Source: Saprospiraceae bacterium (lineage in GTDB: Bacteria > Bacteroidota > Bacteroidia > Chitinophagales > Saprospiraceae). From it: DNA of 35,993 bases. Position 1 is the stretch's first letter; each line of letters starts with the position of its first letter. Positions 10,326-19,309 of this stretch are shown one piece after another. Below the pieces are notes generated by a model. The model was not told where the DNA came from, did no database searches, and saw only the letters and a list, made by a program, of their open reading frames with translations. The position numbers and the translations under genes were made by a program. The stretch spans positions 1 through 35,993 of the forward strand of contig JAHDGF010000048.1 of the NCBI GenBank assembly GCA_020627785.1, written 5' to 3'.

Positions 10326-12473
10326 ATGGGAAACATTACCCCTATCACTACCTCTTTTAACCTACCAGATGGTCAAGAAGTAGTTATTGAAACTGGCAAG
10401 CTCGCCACTCAAGCTCACGGCTCTGTCGTAGTAAAAATTGGAAAAACAATGTTGTTTTGTTCAGTTGTTTCAAGTTATGAAGCACGAGAAGGACAAAACT
10501 TCTTTCCTCTTTCTGTAGATTACCAAGAGAAATTTGCAGCCATTGGTAGAATACCAGGAAACTTTTTTAGAAGAGAAACAAGACTTAACGATTACGAAAT
10601 ATTGATCTGTAGATTGGTTGATAGAGCCATTAGACCTTTATTTCCGGATGGTTATATGTTTGATACTCAAGTGATTATTAACCTCATCTCTGCAGATGAA
10701 GAAACACTTCCAGATGCCTATGCAGCGCTTGCAGCTTCTGCAGCTTTAAGTGTTTCAGATATTCCATTCGATGGTCCAATTTCTGAAGTTAGAGTCGCTA
10801 AGATTGATGGGAAATATGTTGTCAATCCATCTAGGACTCAACTAGAAGAAGCTACCATGGAAATTACTGTTGGAGCAACTATGGATGATGTGACAATGGT
10901 TGAAGGAGAAGGAAAAGAGATTCAAGAAGAAGAATTAATTGAGGCTATTAAGGTTGGACATGAAGCGATTAAGGTTCAGTGTCAAGCACAAATGGCTTTA
11001 GCTAAGTTGGTAGGAGATAAAGCAATAAAAAGAGAAGTAGAACCACCAGCAGAAGATGAAGAGGTTTATGAGTTTGTAAAAGCAACTGCATCCCAAGGCA
11101 TTAAGGATGTTGCCAAGCAAAACTTAAATAAAAAGCAAAGAAAGAAAGGTTTTGAAGCAGTAAAAGAAGCTTTAAAGGAGGCCGCTGCTGAAAAGTTTGA
11201 TGGTGAAGATGCTGACGCTAAACTTTCATTTGTTTCTCCATACTTCAAAAAACTACAAAAAGAGTTGATTAGAGCATATATGCTTGAAACCAATGAAAGA
11301 TTAGATGGTAGAGGTCCAGAAGATGTAAGACCAATTTGGACTGAAATCGATTATTTGCCAAGTGCTCATGGTTCGGCCATTTTTAATAGGGGTGAAACTC
11401 AAGCTTTAGCTTCTATGACCTTAGGTACTAAGCTGGATAAACAGATGATAGATACAGCTTTGAAATCTGGTTATGAAGGATTTATACTTCACTACAATTT
11501 CCCTGCACTTTCTGTAGGTGAAACTAAGCCGATGAGAGGTCCTGGAAGAAGAGAAGTTGGACATGCTAATTTAGCTGGAAGATCAATAAAGCAGGTACTC
11601 CCAGAAGAGAATCCTTACACCATACGAATAGTTTCTGATATTTTAGAATCAAATGGTTCTTCATCAATGGCAACGGTTTGTGCAGGTTCATTGGCCTTGA
11701 TGGATGGTGGTATTAAATTGAAAAGACCAGTTTCAGGAATTGCCATGGGTATGATTTCTGAAGGTGACAATAACATGATTCTGACGGATATTCTTGGAGA
11801 TGAAGATGCACTTGGGGATATGGACTTTAAAGTTACAGGTACCACAGAAGGGATTACCGGTTGCCAAATGGATATCAAGATTGATGGATTGCCTTATGAT
11901 CTTCTTGAAAGAGCACTGAAGCAAGCAAAGACTGCAAGATTGCATATTCTTGGTGAAATGGATAAAACGATCCAAGAAGCAAGAGAAGACCTAAAACCAC
12001 ATGCACCAAGAATGATCGAGCTTAACATCGATAAATCATTCATTGGAGCAGTTATAGGACCTGGAGGTAAAATAATTCAGGACATTCAAGAAAAAACTGG
12101 AACTGTCATTAATATAGAAGAAGTAGGCGATAGAGGTATTGTTTCAATTTCTAGTACCAATAAACAAGGGATTGATGAGGCGAAGGCCCGAATTACTGAA
12201 ATTACCTTCGAACCATCTGTTGGTGATGAATATGAAGCAATAGTAGCGTCAATCATGCCTTATGGTGTTTTCGTTGATTTTAAAGGAAAGAGTGGACTTC
12301 TTCACGTTTCTGAAATTTCTCATGCAAGGATTGAAAATGTGGCAGATGTTTTCAAAGAAGGAGATTCTGTAAAAGTAAAACTTGTTGGAATTGATCCTAA
12401 GAATGGAAAAATGAGACTGTCAAGAAAAGCTCTTTTGCCTAATCCTAGAAAGGAAAACAACAAAGCAGAGTAA
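10326..12473 (+). CDS. pnp: Polyribonucleotide nucleotidyltransferase (PNPase)
   Basis: PNPase is the trimeric 3'-5' phosphorolytic exoribonuclease that degrades mRNA and can add tails. The 715-residue length is normal. Domain order is RNase PH-like 1 (about 10-230, with the RRETRLND block FFRRETRLNDYEIL), an alpha-helical linker (about 240-320), RNase PH-like 2 (about 325-550, with AHGSAIFNRGETQALASMTL and the GGIKLKRPVSGIAMGM core), a KH domain (about 560-620, GPGGKIIQDIQEKTG) and an S1 domain (about 625-700, YGVFVDFKGKSGLLHVSEIS). It follows rpsO and is closed by a strong terminator, so rpsO-pnp is probably one unit with an internal control point. Confidence 0.98.
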   Translation: MGNITPITTSFNLPDGQEVVIETGKLATQAHGSVVVKIGKTMLFCSVVSSYEAREGQNFFPLSVDYQEKFAAIGRIPGNFFRRETRLNDYEILICRLVDRAIRPLFPDGYMFDTQVIINLISADEETLPDAYAALAASAALSVSDIPFDGPISEVRVAKIDGKYVVNPSRTQLEEATMEITVGATMDDVTMVEGEGKEIQEEELIEAIKVGHEAIKVQCQAQMALAKLVGDKAIKREVEPPAEDEEVYEFVKATASQGIKDVAKQNLNKKQRKKGFEAVKEALKEAAAEKFDGEDADAKLSFVSPYFKKLQKELIRAYMLETNERLDGRGPEDVRPIWTEIDYLPSAHGSAIFNRGETQALASMTLGTKLDKQMIDTALKSGYEGFILHYNFPALSVGETKPMRGPGRREVGHANLAGRSIKQVLPEENPYTIRIVSDILESNGSSSMATVCAGSLALMDGGIKLKRPVSGIAMGMISEGDNNMILTDILGDEDALGDMDFKVTGTTEGITGCQMDIKIDGLPYDLLERALKQAKTARLHILGEMDKTIQEAREDLKPHAPRMIELNIDKSFIGAVIGPGGKIIQDIQEKTGTVINIEEVGDRGIVSISSTNKQGIDEAKARITEITFEPSVGDEYEAIVASIMPYGVFVDFKGKSGLLHVSEISHARIENVADVFKEGDSVKVKLVGIDPKNGKMRLSRKALLPNPRKENNKAE

Positions 12474-12502
12474 AGTAGTTGACAAAAAGTTAATAATAAA
12501 CG

Positions 12503-12540
12503 AATTCCAATCAGTTTAATGACTGATTGGAATTTTTTTT
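12503..12540 (+). terminator. Rho-independent terminator after pnp
   Basis: A perfect 13-bp stem (AATTCCAATCAGT at 12503-12515 with its complement at 12522-12534) has a 6-nt loop and runs into eight T. It begins 30 nt after the pnp stop. Confidence 0.93.
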
Positions 12541-12579
12541 GCTCTTCTGAAACTTATTAAACACTTAATGCGTAATAAT

Positions 12580-12618
12580 TTAAACAATGTTTAAGTTATT
12601 TTATTGACTATGTCAATA
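12580..12618. promoter_or_regulatory. Two dyads upstream of rpoD
   Basis: TTAAAC-AAT-GTTTAA (12580-12594, 6-bp arms) and TATTGAC-TAT-GTCAATA (12602-12618, 7-bp arms) lie in the 95 nt before the rpoD start; the second ends 17 nt from the ATG. They have operator-like geometry, but no TAnnTTTG box is obvious and AT-rich dyads of this size arise by chance. Confidence 0.3.
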
Positions 12619-12635
12619 TTAGAAGAGAAAAATTT

Positions 12636-13502
12636 ATGAGACAATTAAAGATTACTAACAAAATTACCTCAAGAGAAAGCGTCGCACTTGATAAATATCT
12701 CAATGATATTAGCAAAATAGACCTTTTAACAGGTGATGAAGAAGCTGTTCTTGCTAGAAGAATCAGAGAAGGAGACCATGAAGCACTTGAAAGAATGACT
12801 CAGGCTAATCTTAGATTTGTAGTATCCGTAGCAAAGCAATATCAAAATCAAGGACTTTCCTTGAGTGATTTGATCAATGAAGGCAATGTCGGATTAATGA
12901 AGGCAGCTAGGAGATTTGATGAAACTAAAGGATTTAAGTTTATTTCATATGCTGTATGGTGGATCAGACAGTCTATTCTTCAATCAATTGTTGAATATAG
13001 CAGACTGGTTAGATTGCCATTGAATAAAGTAAGTTCATACAAAAAGGTGAACGATGCATTTGTATCCTTCGTTCAAACTTTCGAGAGAGAGCCTTCCAAT
13101 GAAGAGCTTGCTGAAATACTTGAAATAAAGCCAAAAGAAGTGGCCAATCTTCTTAAAGGCGGTTCTAGGCATCTTTCCATGGATGCACCAGTTGGAGGTG
13201 ATTCTGGAGAAGCCACCATGATGGATTTATTTACCGAGCATGATCAAGAGCTACCTGATTTAGGTTTAATGGATCAATCTTTAAAGGATGAATTAAGGCA
13301 TGGCCTATCTCTTCTTTCACCTCGGGAAGTTGAAGTTTTAAGCTCTTACTATGGTTTAAATGGCCACAGTTCGCTGACCTTAGAAGAAATAGGGGAATTA
13401 TACGGACTTACAAGGGAAAGAGTTAGACAGATTAAAGAAAGAGCATTGAGAAGATTAAGAAAATCTTCAAATAAAAATGCATTGAAGTCATATCTCGGAT
13501 AA
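12636..13502 (+). CDS. rpoD: Primary RNA polymerase sigma factor (sigma-70, Bacteroidota type)
   Basis: This is the housekeeping sigma factor, which directs RNA polymerase to the TTTG/TAnnTTTG promoters of this phylum. The 288-residue protein lacks region 1.1 and the long non-conserved insertion of the E. coli protein, as is normal in Bacteroidota. Region 1.2 is at about 18-50. Region 2 follows (about 55-125) with NLRFVVSVAKQYQNQGLSL, the aromatic-rich FKFISYAVWWIRQSI and the promoter -10 recognition helix. Region 3 lies at about 130-205. Region 4 (about 225-285) has a helix-turn-helix with LTLEEIGELYGLTRERVRQI. It is preceded by the pnp terminator, so it has its own promoter. A 7-bp hairpin just after the stop lacks a U-tract. 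Confidence 0.97.
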   Translation: MRQLKITNKITSRESVALDKYLNDISKIDLLTGDEEAVLARRIREGDHEALERMTQANLRFVVSVAKQYQNQGLSLSDLINEGNVGLMKAARRFDETKGFKFISYAVWWIRQSILQSIVEYSRLVRLPLNKVSSYKKVNDAFVSFVQTFEREPSNEELAEILEIKPKEVANLLKGGSRHLSMDAPVGGDSGEATMMDLFTEHDQELPDLGLMDQSLKDELRHGLSLLSPREVEVLSSYYGLNGHSSLTLEEIGELYGLTRERVRQIKERALRRLRKSSNKNALKSYLG

Positions 13503-13566
13503 ACTTCAGATAAAAGAAGTTTCACAAAATACAGCGCTTTCAAAGAGAGTTATTTTATTTGTAACC

Positions 13567-15507
13567 ATGTTTTGGATCAAATCAAATAACGCTCTTTTTT
13601 TTATACTCCTTATTGTGAGTACACTCCCTGCATGTAATCTTCAGAGAAAGATCAGTACAGGTAAAGAGGCCTTTGAATTAAAACAATACGCGACAGCCGT
13701 TGATATGCTCACCAAAGAGTATGGTAGGACCAATGATCCAGAATCTAAAGCTTATTTGTCTTATTTAATTGGAGAATCAAAATCGGCTTTGCGGCTCATT
13801 CCTGAGGCAACGGAATGGTACACGAAGTCATATAACCATAGTGAAAAAGAGATTACTCTAAAAAAATTGGCCGAAGCTTTGAAAAAGCAAGGAGAATATG
13901 CTCAGTCTTTGGCCGCCTATAGAGAACTGCAATCTAGATTTGCAGCAGGAGCTTATGGTAATGAGCAGCGGTATATTAAAGCTATTCTCGATTCAGAAAG
14001 AAATATTCCTGATCAAAGTTATGAGGTGACCAGTGTCTCCTTTAACACAGAGTATAATGAGTATAGTCCGTTTATCTTTCAAGATGAGCTACTAATATTT
14101 GCATCCGATCGACCCACTAATGAAGCTGCGGAAGTATATGAATGGAATGGCTTATATTATTCAGATTTGTATCAAATTAGACTTGAAGATCCTGAAGTTC
14201 AGTCCTTCGATCCTTTTTTAAATTCTGAACAAAATGAAGGTAGTGGTTGCATGAATTCAACCGGTACAGAATTTTACTTTACTCGTTGTGAAGAACTTCA
14301 GTTACGAAATAAACATTGCAGAATCTATAAGAGTCAAAAGGTTCGAGGTCAATGGACTGATCCAATTGCCATTTCATTTTTTAACGAAAACGTCAATGTT
14401 GGACATCCAACTTTGATGGTTGATGATAGTCTAATGATCTTTTCTGTCGGCCCCCATGGCAATTACGATAGTTATGATTTGTACTATTCTAGACTACTTC
14501 CAACTGGATGGACAAAAGCCGCTTATTTAGAAGGAGTCATAAATACAGAAGGAAATGAGAAATTTCCTACCAGTAGAAATGATACCTTATATTTTTCCTC
14601 TGATAAATTGTCAGGCTTAGGCGGCTTAGACATTTATAAGAGTTATTTAAATGAAGCTGGAAATTTCACAAAACCCGAACCGATGGTTGCCCCAATAAAT
14701 TCAGAAGGGGATGACTTTGGTCTTAGTTTTATAAATAAAAAGAAAAAAGGTATAAGATCGTCTGGCTATTTTAGTTCATCTCGAAGTGAATCTAGAGGCG
14801 ATGACATTTATTTCTTTGAGGAAAAAATAATTGAAGAAAAGCCAGATACCCAAAGCATTGATAAACCAGTTGAGGTCGAAATTTATATAGCAGGTAAAAT
14901 TGTGGATAAAGAAACAGGAATGGAGTTACCTGAAGTAGAAGTAATTGTAAATAAAACTGATAATTTTAAAACTGATGAAAGCGGTCGAGTAATTTTCGAT
15001 GGCAAACAGAATCAGATGTATAATATCAATGCTGCCTTATCAGGCTATTTTAATAATTACATTGACCTAAATACTGCTTTGGCAGATATTCCAAAAGGAA
15101 AGAAAAGCCATACCATAAATTTCAAGATCGAACTTGAACCCATAAAACTGAATGAAGAGATCGTATTGGAAAATATATTTTATGATTTCGATAAATGGGA
15201 TATCAGGATTGATGCTGAACCTACATTGGATAGTTTAACAAGCCTTTTAAAATTAAATCCAGACATAAAAATTGAACTAGCCTCACATACAGATTGTCGT
15301 GGTGAGGAGGATTACAATCTAGAATTATCAACAAAAAGGGCTAAATCAGCAGTAGAATTCATAGAAAAACGTGGGATTTCGAGGGACAGATTAACCTATA
15401 GAGGATTTGGGGAAGGTAATTTAACGGTGCAATGCATTTGCGAAAGCTGCACAGAGGAGCAACATCAAATAAATAGACGTACGACCTTCAAGATTCTTGA
15501 ATATTAA
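13567..15507 (+). CDS. PorE-like OmpA-family lipoprotein (TPR, PD40, CRD, OmpA)
   Basis: The 646-residue lipoprotein has a lipobox LPAC with Cys23. A TPR-like helical region follows (about 34-140), then WD40-like PD40 propeller repeats (about 155-415, for example LLIFASDRP, FYFTRC, LYFSSDKLSGLGGLDIY). A carboxypeptidase regulatory-like domain spans about 437-520 and an OmpA peptidoglycan-binding domain about 533-646. The OmpA domain has HTDCRGEEDYNLELSTKRA, giving the diaminopimelate-binding Asp576 and Arg591, and an extra Cys cluster (QCICESC) common in this phylum. The domain order and length match PorE, the peptidoglycan-anchored lipoprotein of the T9SS in Porphyromonas, but Bacteroidota carry several proteins of this design, so PorE orthology is only likely. 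The downstream HU-SPOR gene follows within 45 nt and should be co-transcribed. Confidence 0.85.
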   Translation: MFWIKSNNALFFILLIVSTLPACNLQRKISTGKEAFELKQYATAVDMLTKEYGRTNDPESKAYLSYLIGESKSALRLIPEATEWYTKSYNHSEKEITLKKLAEALKKQGEYAQSLAAYRELQSRFAAGAYGNEQRYIKAILDSERNIPDQSYEVTSVSFNTEYNEYSPFIFQDELLIFASDRPTNEAAEVYEWNGLYYSDLYQIRLEDPEVQSFDPFLNSEQNEGSGCMNSTGTEFYFTRCEELQLRNKHCRIYKSQKVRGQWTDPIAISFFNENVNVGHPTLMVDDSLMIFSVGPHGNYDSYDLYYSRLLPTGWTKAAYLEGVINTEGNEKFPTSRNDTLYFSSDKLSGLGGLDIYKSYLNEAGNFTKPEPMVAPINSEGDDFGLSFINKKKKGIRSSGYFSSSRSESRGDDIYFFEEKIIEEKPDTQSIDKPVEVEIYIAGKIVDKETGMELPEVEVIVNKTDNFKTDESGRVIFDGKQNQMYNINAALSGYFNNYIDLNTALADIPKGKKSHTINFKIELEPIKLNEEIVLENIFYDFDKWDIRIDAEPTLDSLTSLLKLNPDIKIELASHTDCRGEEDYNLELSTKRAKSAVEFIEKRGISRDRLTYRGFGEGNLTVQCICESCTEEQHQINRRTTFKILEY

Positions 15508-15550
15508 AGTCGATACAATGCTTATCTTTGGCCCGAACAAAAAGGGCGAA

Positions 15551-16627
15551 ATGAAAGTCAATTTACCAAAACATATTTTAGAGTTACTCATTCAGGACGA
15601 ATCCGTTCACGTCCCTGGGCTCGGAAATTTTAGTTTTATCAATAAATCCGCGAGTTTTGGAGAAGGAAGAAAAAGCTTATTGCCACCAGGCAAAAAAATA
15701 GCTTATTCCGAAGATCATGATAATAGCGACGGTAAACTAATAAGTTTGATTTCCGAAAAGAATGAATTGTCTTTAGAGAAATCTCAAGCATTTCTAGAGG
15801 AATTTAGCTCCGAAGTATTGAGTAGTTTGATGTCTTCCAATCAAGTTGAAATAGCTTATTTAGGCCAACTAGAAAAAGATGAGAAAGGTATAGTGAACTT
15901 CATCTCAAATACTGTCACAGAGGAGCGTATAAATAAGTGGAGGCCAGAATTGAAGCTTCCCCCGGCACAGGCAGTTGAGGCGGCGGTATTTAAGGAAGAA
16001 AAATCTAAACCAGCAAAACCTACTTCTAAAGTTGGGACTCGAGTTGAACCTGTTGTACCAATTCAGAATACCATTTCATCCACCGAAGATGGAGGGCTAG
16101 GTTTAAAAAGTTGGTTGATTGGATTTCTTGGACTTGTTGGACTTTTGGCTTTATTAATTTTTGGCGTTAGAGCTTGTAGTTCTAGTGAGAGTTCATTTAA
16201 GACGAAAGCAGAAATAGAAAATCAAGAAATTATAGAAAGAGAAAGTAAACTCAAACAAGAAGAGGCAGAAGAAGTGGAAGAAGAAATCAATTATGGTGAA
16301 GAGATAGATGATTCCGCTGTCGCAAATGATAACGACATTAAAGAAGATGGAGTTCAGAATTCCGAAAATGCAAATAAGATAGAAGGGAACTGCATCATCA
16401 TATTGGGTTCTTTTACCAATGCTGATAATGTTCAGGCAATCACAAGAAAAGTGAGAAACTCAAGATTTGATTTATATACTGAAAATCACGGGCCTTACAC
16501 TAGGGTAGGGGTCCAAACTGATTGCGATGATATTTCAGAAGACTATAAAGCTTTCTTAAGAAAGATCAGAAGCCAATTCAATATTGAGGGCGCTTGGTAT
16601 TTAAACCCTGAATTAAAGGATATTTAA
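15551..16627 (+). CDS. Prokaryotic HU-like (CCDC81-type) and SPOR domain membrane protein
   Basis: The protein is 358 residues from the ATG chosen here. Two HU/IHF-like CCDC81-type domains (about 1-55, with HILELLIQDESVHVPGLGNF, and about 60-125) precede a linker. One membrane helix (about 187-207, WLIGFLGLVGLLALLIFGV), an acidic Glu-rich stretch (about 225-275) and a C-terminal SPOR domain (about 280-352, IIILGSFTNADNVQAI) follow. The HU-like part should be cytoplasmic and the SPOR part periplasmic, touching peptidoglycan. Earlier in-frame starts (TTG 15497, which overlaps the previous gene, and ATG 15518) are possible, but this family normally begins at the MKVN-like strand. It shares strand and probably message with the PorE-like gene. 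A division or nucleoid-envelope link is plausible but not proven. Confidence 0.85.
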   Translation: MKVNLPKHILELLIQDESVHVPGLGNFSFINKSASFGEGRKSLLPPGKKIAYSEDHDNSDGKLISLISEKNELSLEKSQAFLEEFSSEVLSSLMSSNQVEIAYLGQLEKDEKGIVNFISNTVTEERINKWRPELKLPPAQAVEAAVFKEEKSKPAKPTSKVGTRVEPVVPIQNTISSTEDGGLGLKSWLIGFLGLVGLLALLIFGVRACSSSESSFKTKAEIENQEIIERESKLKQEEAEEVEEEINYGEEIDDSAVANDNDIKEDGVQNSENANKIEGNCIIILGSFTNADNVQAITRKVRNSRFDLYTENHGPYTRVGVQTDCDDISEDYKAFLRKIRSQFNIEGAWYLNPELKDI

Positions 16628-16631
16628 AAGT

Positions 16632-17999
16632 TTAGTAGCAGCCCAAGTCAACTTGCGATTGTAAATCTGCATTCGGAAAGCATAGCCCAGAACCAATAGT
16701 TTCCGGTTTGTATCTTTTAAGGTTGGGATCTCTTAAGCTATATTCCAAGAATTTAACGAGGTAAGCTTTTTCCTCAACAGTCAAGTCCAAAGGCTTGAAC
16801 TTTGGTGATATAGCTTCTACAGGTACATTAGGGTTTTCCTTTACTCCATCATTAAAATAGTCTACCAGGTCTTCTAAAGATCGTACACTTGATCCGTGGA
16901 AATAAAAAGGTGTATCCTTCATATTGTATACGCCAGGTACTTTAAACTTGTACATGTCAGATTCCAATTCAGTAAAACCACCTCTTCCAAAATTTCTGAA
17001 ATCATCTGGAGAAGAGCTAAATCCATCAATCTGGTGCATATCATTTACACCTAATGCATGAAACTCATTAGATCCTAGATTTTCGCTGTAGTGACAAGTC
17101 GAACAATTAGCTTTTCCAAAAAACAGTAGTGCGCCTTCTTTTTCTTCAAAAGATAGGGCAGAGTAATCACCTTTCAGCCATTTTTGGAAAGGAGCTTCAT
17201 TAGACATCAAAGTTCTTAGGTAAGAAGAAAGTGCAAGTGCTAAGGTCGTCTGTGAATATCTTTCATTTTCAGGATATTCTGGGAAAGCTTCATCAAACAA
17301 AGCAGTATAACCAAATTCATCAGCCATTACCTTATTAATATCCATTCTATGAACATGAACACCCTCAATATTTTGCGATTCAATGGCTAAAAAGCCTAGC
17401 TCATTAGTTATAGCGCCATTTTCTTCATTCCACAAAGCCTCAGTTCCAATGTTAGCATCATTCGCCCCAAATTGCCCGTTCCAAAAAGTATTTTTTACGA
17501 AAGCAACATTTAATAAGGAAAGTGCCCTAGCGTCTTGAACATCCATATCGTCTGGATGATAGTCTTGATTTCTTCTTCTATTTTCACCTCTTATTCCATA
17601 TCCTACTCCTCCATCAGCAATTCCTTGAAAAGTCCCTGGTCTAAATCCAGCTTCTGGAATATGGCAAGTTGCACACGAGTAGGTATTTTTTCCTGACTCA
17701 AATTTAGCGTCGACAGCAATTCCAGTATCGTAGAATAAAAATTTTCCCAGCTCAACTTTGGCAGGATTTAATGGATTCTTGTCCCAGTCTTGAGGTATAG
17801 CATCTAAATCAGAGGGATCAGGAAGAACATAATAATCCAAACTAGCCTCACCTGATACCAATGCAGCAGTGGCTTTAATGGCGTCTTTAAGCTCTATATC
17901 AAGTTGATTGGAACCAGGGATTACGGTTTCTGTGCATGAAAAAAATAATAATCCTAGCAGTAGGATCGGGTAAATAATGAAATTTCTTGTTCTTCTCAT
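16632..17999 (-). CDS. Dihaem cytochrome c peroxidase/MauG-family lipoprotein
   Basis: The 455-residue protein starts with a lipoprotein signal (lipobox FFSC, Cys22). It has two c-type haem-binding motifs, CATCH at 109-113 and CSTCH at 299-303, spaced as in bacterial dihaem peroxidases. Other family blocks are NPAKVELGKFLFYD before the first haem, FWNGQFG (172-178), and VPGVYNMKDTPFYFHGSS near 354-371, which offers a Met/His region for the second haem. The family reduces hydrogen peroxide or performs MauG-type oxidations using small electron carriers. The exact substrate cannot be read from the sequence. It stands alone, with its end only 4 nt from the convergent HU-SPOR gene and its start divergent from the nucleotidyltransferase gene. 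Confidence 0.9.
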   Translation of the reverse strand: MRRTRNFIIYPILLLGLLFFSCTETVIPGSNQLDIELKDAIKATAALVSGEASLDYYVLPDPSDLDAIPQDWDKNPLNPAKVELGKFLFYDTGIAVDAKFESGKNTYSCATCHIPEAGFRPGTFQGIADGGVGYGIRGENRRRNQDYHPDDMDVQDARALSLLNVAFVKNTFWNGQFGANDANIGTEALWNEENGAITNELGFLAIESQNIEGVHVHRMDINKVMADEFGYTALFDEAFPEYPENERYSQTTLALALSSYLRTLMSNEAPFQKWLKGDYSALSFEEKEGALLFFGKANCSTCHYSENLGSNEFHALGVNDMHQIDGFSSSPDDFRNFGRGGFTELESDMYKFKVPGVYNMKDTPFYFHGSSVRSLEDLVDYFNDGVKENPNVPVEAISPKFKPLDLTVEEKAYLVKFLEYSLRDPNLKRYKPETIGSGLCFPNADLQSQVDLGCY

Positions 18000-18088
18000 C
18001 TTTAACTTATATACAACCTATCGGTTCTTTATAAAAAATAGGATTGTTAAAAATTAATACCTCGTTTTATGAATCCAAATATTATACC

Positions 18089-18116
18089 GAATCTAAATAT
18101 GAAGATTCTATATTTG
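18089..18116 (+). promoter_or_regulatory. Candidate promoter with an inverted repeat before the nucleotidyltransferase gene
   Basis: TATATTTG (18109-18116) fits the TAnnTTTG -7 box. GAATCT/AGATTC arms with an 8-nt spacer (18089-18108) lie directly upstream, where RNA polymerase would sit between the two promoter boxes. No good -33 TTTG is seen. The start codon is 101 nt downstream. Confidence 0.3.
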
Positions 18117-18217
18117 TACTCTAATAAAGCGCAAAAATACATCGCGTGTCCCACTTAAACGATTCGAAAAGTGAAAAGTTGACTATAAATAGGGAAGAAT
18201 TTTAAAATTTTAACAAA

Positions 18218-19132
18218 ATGAGTAATAAGGCGAGTTTAGTAGTGTTAGCAGCTGGGATGGGAAGTAGATATGGAGGTTTAAAGCAGTTGGATGGTTTTGG
18301 GCCAAATGGCGAAACAATCATAGATTATTCACTCTATGATGCAATACAAGCTGGATTTGAAAGGGTAGTGTTTATCATTAGAGAGAGCTTTAAAAAAGAT
18401 TTTGAAGCAGTTTTTTCTGATAAATTGAAAGGAAAAATTGAGGTGCAATATGTTACTCAAGAATTAGCTAATTTGCCGCAAGGCTTTACCTTACCAGAAG
18501 CCAGGGAAAAACCATGGGGTACAGCTCATGCGGTGCTCATGGCTCAACAAGTAACAGATGGTCCATTTGCTGTTATTAATGCAGATGATTATTATGGTAA
18601 ATCATCCTACAAAACTTTAATAGATTTTTTCAGCAACTCCCCAGATAATGAATATTCTGTAGTGGGTTATAAAATTAAAAACACTTTATCTGATCATGGA
18701 GAGGTAAATCGTGGAGTTTGCCATCAAAATAATGAAGGATACTTGAGAGAAATAGTTGAAACTCTTAAGATAACCAAGCATGACATAGCTGGAAGAGGAA
18801 TTTATATGGATCCAAAATCCAAGAATTATAAATTTTTGGACCCGGATACCTTGGTATCAATGAATATGTTTGGTTTTAAACCAAATTTCTTCGATAAATC
18901 AGAAGAGTATTTCAAGGATTTCTTGAAAGAAAATATAAATGTTCCAAAGTCAGAGTTCTTTATCCCTCTTGTCCTGGATAACATGATAAACGAAGGATTT
19001 GCCAAAGTAAAGGTTTTGACCTGTGATGCGGAGTGGTTCGGAGTTACTTATAAAGAGGATAAACCTTTCGTTATTTCTAGGATTAATGACCTTATAGAAT
19101 CGAAAGCTTACCCAAGTGACTTATGGGCATAA
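18218..19132 (+). CDS. Sugar-phosphate nucleotidyltransferase family protein
   Basis: The 304-residue protein has the NTP_transferase fold that makes NDP-sugars from NTP and sugar-1-phosphate. The nucleotide-binding loop LAAGMGSRYGGLKQLDGFG is at residues 10-28, with GPNGETIIDYSLYDA after it. KPWGTAHA (98-105) and the metal-binding NADDYYG (121-127, Asp123/Asp124) complete the active site. The later residues resemble other Bacteroidota nucleotidyltransferases that often pair with a choline/ethanolamine kinase-like gene, but no such gene is nearby. The sugar and nucleotide cannot be told from the sequence, so UTP-glucose-1-phosphate uridylyltransferase is only one possibility. It has a 217-nt upstream region of its own, and a minus-strand terminator abuts its stop codon. 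Confidence 0.87.
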   Translation: MSNKASLVVLAAGMGSRYGGLKQLDGFGPNGETIIDYSLYDAIQAGFERVVFIIRESFKKDFEAVFSDKLKGKIEVQYVTQELANLPQGFTLPEAREKPWGTAHAVLMAQQVTDGPFAVINADDYYGKSSYKTLIDFFSNSPDNEYSVVGYKIKNTLSDHGEVNRGVCHQNNEGYLREIVETLKITKHDIAGRGIYMDPKSKNYKFLDPDTLVSMNMFGFKPNFFDKSEEYFKDFLKENINVPKSEFFIPLVLDNMINEGFAKVKVLTCDAEWFGVTYKEDKPFVISRINDLIESKAYPSDLWA

Positions 19133-19163
19133 AAAAAGAAGCTTCCATGAAGGAAAGCTTCTC
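19131..19163 (-). terminator. Minus-strand terminator for the ribH-hydrolase message
   Basis: AGAAGCTTCC (19137-19146) pairs with GGAAAGCTTCT (19152-19162) as 10 bp with one bulged A and a 5-nt loop. The U-tract is given by the A-run at 19131-19136, so it works for minus-strand transcripts. It overlaps the stop codon of the plus-strand nucleotidyltransferase gene. Confidence 0.75.
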
Positions 19164-19309
19164 CTCAAACCAATATGAAAAAACTACTTCTGAGACGGAA
19201 TTCTTTTTAGAAAGTCATCAATATCAATTGCTCAATTGACGACAATCACTTTTATAACTTCAAAATAGTTGAAAAAGTGTCCTTGTTCTTAATTTTCTTG
19301 AAAATTAAG
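19164..19309. ncRNA. Structured intergenic region; candidate 3'-UTR RNA
   Basis: Between the hydrolase stop and the minus-strand terminator there are three further hairpins. A perfect 10-bp stem lies at 19288-19297/19300-19309, overlapping the hydrolase stop. A two-part stem lies at 19247-19279 (CACTTTT/AAAAGTG plus AACT/AGTT). A 7-bp stem lies at 19224-19230/19233-19239. Read on minus this would be a structured 3' UTR or processed small RNA. Read on plus it contains a 12-codon frame (19175-19210). No known RNA family was recognised. Confidence 0.25.

Noticed and set aside
13501..13522. 7-bp hairpin (AAACTTC/GAAGTTT) right after rpoD as terminator
   Set aside because: No T-run follows the stem, and the loop is 8 nt, so termination is not supported.
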